A stretch of DNA of 64,000 nt from Glycomyces sp. TRM65418 (GTDB taxonomy: Bacteria > Actinomycetota > Actinomycetes > Mycobacteriales > Micromonosporaceae): contig NZ_JAJFAX010000007.1 of the NCBI RefSeq assembly GCF_019710475.1, forward strand, positions 186,001-250,000, given 5' to 3'. A model generated the notes under the pieces. That model ran no database searches. It saw only the letters and a list, made by a program, of their open reading frames with translations, and had not been told where the DNA came from. The translations under genes and the position numbers were made by a program. This document shows positions 59,848 to 64,000 of the stretch, piece after piece (position 1 is the first letter of the stretch; each line of letters starts with the position of its first letter).

Positions 59848-60720
59848 CTATCCCCCCGCGCCTCGCGGCCGCGCCGACTCCGGACCCCCGATGCCCTCCG
59901 CCTCACCCTCCCGGGCCGCCGCCGCGAAGGCCGCCGCGGTGGCCTCGTCGAGGGGGAAGAACAGCTCGACGGCCAGCTCCGAGACCGTGATGTCGCGGGG
60001 CGCGCCGAAGGTGGCGATCGTGGTGAACATCGACAGCTCGCCCCGGGCCGAGCGCACCCGCAGCGGCAGCGCGAACGGGCTCGGCGCCGCGCCGTCCCAC
60101 CCGCCGTCGTCCTCGGCGACCGGCTCGCGGTGGCGGACCTCCTCGATCAGCTCGGCCACCACCGGGTCGTCGTCGATCGCCGCCTGGGCCCGCAACCGGT
60201 CCAGGAAGTACTGCCGGACCTCCGCGAAGTTCCGCAGCCTCGGCGCGAGCCCCCGCGGGTGCAGCGCGACCCGCGACAGGTTCACGCGGCCGCTGAGCAG
60301 GTCCGGGTCGACCTCTTCCATGAGGACCCCGGCGCCCGCGTTGAAGTCGAGCAGGTTCCCGTACCGGTCGACGACCACCGCGGGGAGCGGGTCGTGGTGC
60401 TCCAGGATCATCCCGATCGCCTGCCGGGCCGCGGCCAGCCGCTCGTCCCAGTAGTCGGTCTCGGCCCACGCGGGCGCGTAGCCGGCCGCTACCAGCAGCG
60501 CATTGCGATCGCGCAGCGGCACGTCCAGGGCCTCGGCCAACCGGAGCACCATCTGGCGGCTGGGCTCGGCCCGGCCGGTCTCGATGCGCGAGAGATGCCG
60601 CGCGGACACTCCCGTCTGGACGGACAGGTCGAACTGGCTGACGCGGCGGCGCCCGCGCCACTGGCGCAGCAGCGCGCCGAACGCGGTGAGGTCCGCGGCG
60701 GGAGAAGTCTGGGTGGTCAC
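59848..60720 (-). CDS. XRE-family regulator with MmyB-like ligand domain
   Basis: A 290-residue transcription factor. The N-terminal helix-turn-helix (about 12-70) reads ALLRQWRGRRRVSQFDLSVQ and GVSARHLSRIETGRAEPSR. Residues about 85-275 are the MmyB-type domain (YWDERLAAARQAIGMILEHHDPLPAVVVDRYGNLLDFN, in parts; SPFALPLRVRSARGELSMFTTIATFGAPRDITVSEL, in parts), known in actinobacterial repressors that sense small ligands, often lipid-like. Start GTG 60720 is taken from TATCAT 7 bases upstream; ATG 60738 is the alternative. Divergent from the membrane protein at 60853. Confidence 0.87.
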   Translation of the reverse strand: MTTQTSPAADLTAFGALLRQWRGRRRVSQFDLSVQTGVSARHLSRIETGRAEPSRQMVLRLAEALDVPLRDRNALLVAAGYAPAWAETDYWDERLAAARQAIGMILEHHDPLPAVVVDRYGNLLDFNAGAGVLMEEVDPDLLSGRVNLSRVALHPRGLAPRLRNFAEVRQYFLDRLRAQAAIDDDPVVAELIEEVRHREPVAEDDGGWDGAAPSPFALPLRVRSARGELSMFTTIATFGAPRDITVSELAVELFFPLDEATAAAFAAAAREGEAEGIGGPESARPRGAGG

Positions 60721-60727
60721 CGGCGCA

Positions 60728-60733
60728 ATGATA
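60728..60733 (-). promoter_or_regulatory. -10 element TATCAT of a leaderless transcript
   Basis: TATCAT on the minus strand ends 7 bases before GTG 60720. Confidence 0.5.
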
Positions 60734-60755
60734 GCCATCGCGGGGACCGGGGACC

Positions 60756-60772
60756 ATGACCTCTGAGGTCAT
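60756..60772. promoter_or_regulatory. 17-bp palindrome, candidate XRE operator
   Basis: ATGACCTC-T-GAGGTCAT: perfect 8-base arms with a 1-base centre. It lies 23 bases above the XRE -10, about over its -35, and upstream of the divergent gene at 60853. Confidence 0.78.
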
Positions 60773-60852
60773 TGCGGACCGGACCGGACGGGCCCAGGAT
60801 TGGCCGAAAGCGGGACGCCCCGAGCCCCGCCCGACGACTGGGAGGCAACCCC

Positions 60853-61260
60853 ATGACCACGATGACCGCCGACGCCACCGACGCTCAGACCCGACTCCGC
60901 GGCGTCCTCCGCCTGGACGCCGCCGCCTGCGCCGCGTTCGGCGTCCTCATGACCGCCGGTGCGCCCCTGGTCGACCGGCTCTTCGGACTGGCACCGGCCT
61001 GGGCCGTGCCGTTCGGCGTCTACCTACTGGGCTGCGCGGTCGCGCTGGCCCTGGTGGCCGGATATCCGGACCTGGTGCGCGGCCAGGTGATCGGCGTGGT
61101 GGCGAACAACGTCGTCGCCGCGGCGGCGATGGCGGCGCTGCCGTTCACCGGGCTGGTCGACCTGACGGCGGCCGGCTACGCGCTGATGCTCGCCGGGGCG
61201 GCGCTGGTGGCGCTGTTCGCCGTGATGGAGGAAGCGGGCGTGCGGCGGCTGGCCGCCTGA
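60853..61260 (+). CDS. Small tetraspan membrane protein, likely XRE target
   Basis: A 135-residue protein with four membrane helices (AACAAFGVLMTAGAPLVDRLF, AVPFGVYLLGCAVALALVAG, VIGVVANNVVAAAAMAALPF, GYALMLAGAALVALFAVMEE). No family named with certainty. ATG with GGAGGC 6 bases upstream. Shares an upstream region with the XRE gene, so it is the obvious regulated partner. Confidence 0.78.
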   Translation: MTTMTADATDAQTRLRGVLRLDAAACAAFGVLMTAGAPLVDRLFGLAPAWAVPFGVYLLGCAVALALVAGYPDLVRGQVIGVVANNVVAAAAMAALPFTGLVDLTAAGYALMLAGAALVALFAVMEEAGVRRLAA

Positions 61261-61273
61261 TGAAGCGGAGGTC

Positions 61274-61299
61274 CGGGAGCGGCGGCGACGCCGCTCCCG
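61274..61299 (+). terminator. 11-bp perfect hairpin
   Basis: CGGGAGCGGCG/CGCCGCTCCCG with loop GCGA, followed by TCCTGCTTTTA. Confidence 0.82.
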
Positions 61300-61415
61300 T
61301 CCTGCTTTTACCACTCCGGACAGCCCGCACCGAACAATCCACAGGCCCCATTGAGTTATCCACAGGCCGAAAAATACTTCTTGCCGGTAGTCGTCATGTC
61401 ACGGACAGTTGATCT

Positions 61416-62396
61416 ATGAACATGACACAGGCGAGAATCCGGCTCAACGGCCCCACCGACCTCCTCAGCACCATCCCGCTGCTGCTGGGCTTTCATCCCC
61501 AGCACAGCCTGGTCGTGGTCGGTCTCATCGGCGGCGAGCTCCAGTGCACGTTCCGGGCGGACCTCCCCGGCTCGGCCGATCATCTGGAGCATCTGCCGGA
61601 CCTCACCGCGCAGCTCAGCCTCAACGAATGCGACGGCTGCGTGGTCATCGCCTACGGCGAGGCCGACCTCGCGCAGGCGGCGGTCGAGCGGGCGGCCGCC
61701 CGGCTCGACGCCGCCGGGATCGAACCGCTCGACCAACTGCGCGTGTCCGACGGCCGCTGGGCCAGCCTCACCTGCGAGAAACCCTGCTGCCCGCCCGAGG
61801 GCTCGCCGGTCCCGGAGACCACGGCGGCCTCCTGCGAGGTCGCGGTGGCCGGCGGGTACGCGGCCGCGGACCGCAGCGCGATCGCCGCCCAACTCGCCCC
61901 GGCCGCGCCGGGCCCACGAGCCACGGTGGCGCAGGCGGTGACCGAGACGCTCAACGCCGAGGCGGAACTGGACTGGCCCACCCAACGGTCGGTCGACCTC
62001 CACGCGATCGACCACTGGATGAGCGCGAGCGCCCTGCCCGGCCCCGACGACATCGCCGCGGTCGGCCTCGCCCTCGGCGACCTGGACATCCGCGATTACG
62101 CGCTGCGGCGCATCAACACCGGCACATTCGAAGGCAACCGGGTGGATCTGTGGATCTGGGTGGCCCGGCACATGGAGGACGACCTGGTCGCCCCGGCGGC
62201 GACGGTGGCGGGCTTCGCCGCCTACCGCCTCGGCAACGGCGTGCTGGCGCTGGAGGCCCTCGAACTGGCCCTGCGCTCGAGCCCGCACTACCGGCTCGCG
62301 CAGATGCTCATGGCGGCGCTGCAGGCGGGCATACCGCCCGGCGCGCTGTCGCGGATCGGCTGCGGCGACCGAGAAGCAGCAGAGGTCAACGAATAG
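61416..62396 (+). CDS. DUF4192 domain protein
   Basis: A 326-residue soluble protein. PLLLGFHPQHSLVVVGL near the N-terminus and later VAGFAAYRLGNGVLALEALE...YRLAQMLMAALQAGIPP are the marks of DUF4192, an actinobacterial family of unknown function often found near DNA metabolism genes. Three cysteine pairs occur in the middle (LTCEKPCCPPEG), unusual for a cytosolic protein. Two ATGs (61416, 61422) are possible. Confidence 0.9.
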   Translation: MNMTQARIRLNGPTDLLSTIPLLLGFHPQHSLVVVGLIGGELQCTFRADLPGSADHLEHLPDLTAQLSLNECDGCVVIAYGEADLAQAAVERAAARLDAAGIEPLDQLRVSDGRWASLTCEKPCCPPEGSPVPETTAASCEVAVAGGYAAADRSAIAAQLAPAAPGPRATVAQAVTETLNAEAELDWPTQRSVDLHAIDHWMSASALPGPDDIAAVGLALGDLDIRDYALRRINTGTFEGNRVDLWIWVARHMEDDLVAPAATVAGFAAYRLGNGVLALEALELALRSSPHYRLAQMLMAALQAGIPPGALSRIGCGDREAAEVNE

Positions 62397-62586
62397 GCAC
62401 GCTGCCGCCGATCCCGCAGCAATAACAGTCCGTGAATCCCTCGTGAACCGGCATCGAGATCGATACCCCGGTGAAGTCCCCGATCCAATGCAGAGGCGGC
62501 GAAAGGCAGGAGATGACCAATCGAATCAGGCGGAGACAAGGCGTCGGTGAAGGCACCACGGCACCCCGCGAGCGCGGAGTGATCGC

Positions 62587-62592
62587 TACGCT
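62587..62592 (+). promoter_or_regulatory. -10 element TACGCT of a leaderless mobA transcript
   Basis: TACGCT, six bases, then ATG 62599; no ribosome site. Confidence 0.6.
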
Positions 62593-62598
62593 GGGGTC

Positions 62599-63213
62599 AT
62601 GGCTGAGCACGCGAACCGTTTCGCAGCGATCGTTCTGGTGGGCGGCAGGGCCCGGCGGTTCGCCGGATGCGCGAAGAGCGAACTGGTCGTCGGCGGTGCG
62701 ACGATCCTGGAACGGATGCTGGCGGCGACCGAGGAGGCGACGCCACGGGTGGTGGTGGGCGCGCGGCCCGCCGACGCCCGGCCCCTGCCGGAGGGGGCGC
62801 TCCAGCTCGTGGAGAACCCGCCGCGCTCCGGCCCGGCCCGGGCGGTGCAGGCCGGTCTGGCGAAGGTGCCGGACGACTGCGAGCGAGTGGCGATCCTCGG
62901 CGGTGACCTGCCGTTCCTGTGCTCCGGCGCGCTGCGGCTGCTCAACGAGCAGGCGAACGCGGCGGGTCCGAAGAGCGGTGCGGTGTTCTGCGACAACGCG
63001 GGCCGCCGGCAGTGGCTGTGCGGCCTGTGGCCGACCGCCCTGGTCCGGCAGAACGCGGCCGGCATCGAGCCGGGCGCTCCGGCGAGGCTCCTGTTCACCG
63101 GGATCGACGTCGAGACCGTCACGTGGGAGGACCCGACTCCGCCCCCGTGGTTCGACTGCGACACCCCGGACGACCTCACCCAGGCCCGAACCTGGGCGGA
63201 GACACTGAGCTAG
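62599..63213 (+). CDS. mobA: MobA-like molybdenum cofactor guanylyltransferase
   Basis: Attaches GMP to molybdopterin. The 204-residue NTP-transferase fold begins with AIVLVGGRARRFAGCAKSEL, which has the glycine-rich loop and lysine (K26) of the family, although the usual D before the lysine is replaced by Ala. Later GGDLPFL and DCDTPDDL match the metal/nucleotide regions. Fits with moaA-moaD elsewhere in the window, but it is 19 kb away. Confidence 0.88.
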   Translation: MAEHANRFAAIVLVGGRARRFAGCAKSELVVGGATILERMLAATEEATPRVVVGARPADARPLPEGALQLVENPPRSGPARAVQAGLAKVPDDCERVAILGGDLPFLCSGALRLLNEQANAAGPKSGAVFCDNAGRRQWLCGLWPTALVRQNAAGIEPGAPARLLFTGIDVETVTWEDPTPPPWFDCDTPDDLTQARTWAETLS

Positions 63214-63326
63214 CGCTTCGACCCGAACCGTGACGGACGGCTCCGGCCCGGACCCCAGGCCGAATCCGGTCCCAGGTCCAACTCCGGCTCCTGGATCGGT
63301 ACTGGTCCCGCCCTCGGCTCCAGTCT

Positions 63327-63396
<70 letters not shown>

Positions 63397-63507
63397 AGAA
63401 TCTACCAACAACGGTCCGACCTCGGCCGGACCGTGAGGACGGTCAACGACGACCGTCGGCCGATCGCCCGAGGCGTCGGCCCGACACATGCTGCACGTCA
63501 ACAACAT

Positions 63508-63545
63508 CGGGGTGGGTGGGCGAGGGGGGCGGGGGGGAGGGGCCC
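63508..63545 (+). other. G-tract cluster, possible G-quadruplex
   Basis: Four or more runs of three to seven G in under 40 bases (GGGGTGGGTGGGCGAGGGGG region). This is the right density for a quadruplex in single-stranded DNA, downstream of the rhomboid gene. Confidence 0.5.
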
Positions 63546-63592
63546 CCAAAGAGGCAGAGGTCGAAGCCGAGCCGCCTCGCGGCGGCCCGGCC

Positions 63593-64000
63593 TCAGACGA
63601 CGTCGAACCGGTTGTCGAGCACGCCGGTCTGGAAGAACGTGATGACCGCCAGCACCACCAGCAGCGCCCCGAAACCGACCCAGTGCAGCTGCCGCCGCTC
63701 CCGCGGCGTGAAGGTCAGGATCGCACCGCAGATCAGCCCGCCGACGAGACCGCCGACGTGGCCGGCGAGGCTGAAGCCCCAGACGATCGTCAGCACCAGG
63801 TTCAACCCCAGGAGCACATAGATGCCCTGGTTGTCGCGCCGGAGCTTGCGGTTGATCATGATCATCAGGCCGAACAGCCCGTACACCGCGCCCGAGGCGC
63901 CCGCGGTCACCGACCCGAACGAGAACAGGTAGACCGCGACCGATCCCGCCAAGCCCGACAGCATGTAGGCCGTGAGGAACCGCGCGGGGCCGAGGTCGCG
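63593..64000 (-). CDS. Rhomboid-family intramembrane serine protease, 5' end outside window
   Basis: At least 135 residues of the C-terminal part of a rhomboid: RDLGPARFLTAYMLSGLAGS at the edge, the catalytic serine in TAGASGAVYGLFG and the catalytic histidine in SLAGHVGGLVGGL, with three to four membrane helices. The frame runs off the window end, so the N-terminal helices and start are not seen. It cleaves membrane proteins inside the bilayer; the substrate is unknown. Confidence 0.88.
   Translation of the reverse strand, partial: RDLGPARFLTAYMLSGLAGSVAVYLFSFGSVTAGASGAVYGLFGLMIMINRKLRRDNQGIYVLLGLNLVLTIVWGFSLAGHVGGLVGGLICGAILTFTPRERRQLHWVGFGALLVVLAVITFFQTGVLDNRFDVV

Overview
The window is 64 kb of very GC-rich DNA, densely packed with genes on both strands, from a chromosome of the Actinomycetota. 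The evidence is gene content: bldC next to a valine dehydrogenase gene, DisA, DUF3073, DUF4192 and DUF4244 proteins, several LppU/SCO3897-like surface proteins, a class of short citrate synthase, an actinobacterial Tad (Flp) pilus locus and ESX-associated proteins. A morphologically complex actinomycete is likely, but genus and family cannot be fixed from this stretch. No rRNA, tRNA, CRISPR array, prophage or complete insertion sequence was found.

Layout. 0.1-5.8 kb: small membrane protein, disA, anchored protein, mutY, a PrsW-type membrane protease with a coupled partner. 6.3-8.8 kb: bldC, a conserved hypothetical and vdh. 9-18 kb: DUF3073, proline-rich membrane proteins, an aldehyde dehydrogenase, a lone pstB and a thioredoxin/NHL-repeat protein. 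17.9-23.5 kb: a large Ala/Pro-rich anchored protein and the bkdABC operon (branched-chain 2-oxoacid dehydrogenase E1a, E1b, E2), which fits with vdh for valine, leucine and isoleucine breakdown. 25.7 kb: a dimethylargininase-like enzyme. 26.7-32.7 kb: a one-directional Tad pilus operon with repeated ATGA/GTGA overlaps. 33-43.5 kb: aldose epimerase, citrate synthase 2, a PIG-L deacetylase with a propeller-like tail, an IS5-type remnant, a RibD/DHFR-like reductase, serC, a sulfotransferase, a fructosamine-kinase-like protein and moaA-moaD. 43.9-46.7 kb: a reduced UvrD-like protein and an EspI/ParA-like ATPase.

47.3-53.3 kb is the most interesting part. A divergent TetR gene and a cobalamin riboswitch precede an alpha/alpha-barrel surface protein, a DUF4430 surface protein and a complete ECF transporter (EcfT, fused EcfAA', S component). 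The first two proteins look like the two halves of intrinsic factor/transcobalamin made as separate membrane-anchored chains. The whole reads as a riboswitch-controlled B12 capture and uptake system.

53.3-64 kb: an EspC-like protein coupled to a formylglycine-enzyme-like protein, a DoxX-like protein, a carboxymuconolactone-decarboxylase-like protein, a deletion scar joining the ends of a LysR and an SDR gene, dnaE, an XRE regulator with a palindromic operator, DUF4192, a MobA-like nucleotidyltransferase, a hexanucleotide microsatellite and the 3' part of a rhomboid protease.

Two sequence-wide patterns help the annotation. Twelve genes have a TANNNT hexamer that ends exactly 6 or 7 bases before the start codon, the arrangement of leaderless transcripts, and this was used to fix several starts. 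Many gene ends carry long, nearly perfect hairpins with little or no T-tract, typical of high-GC actinobacterial terminators.
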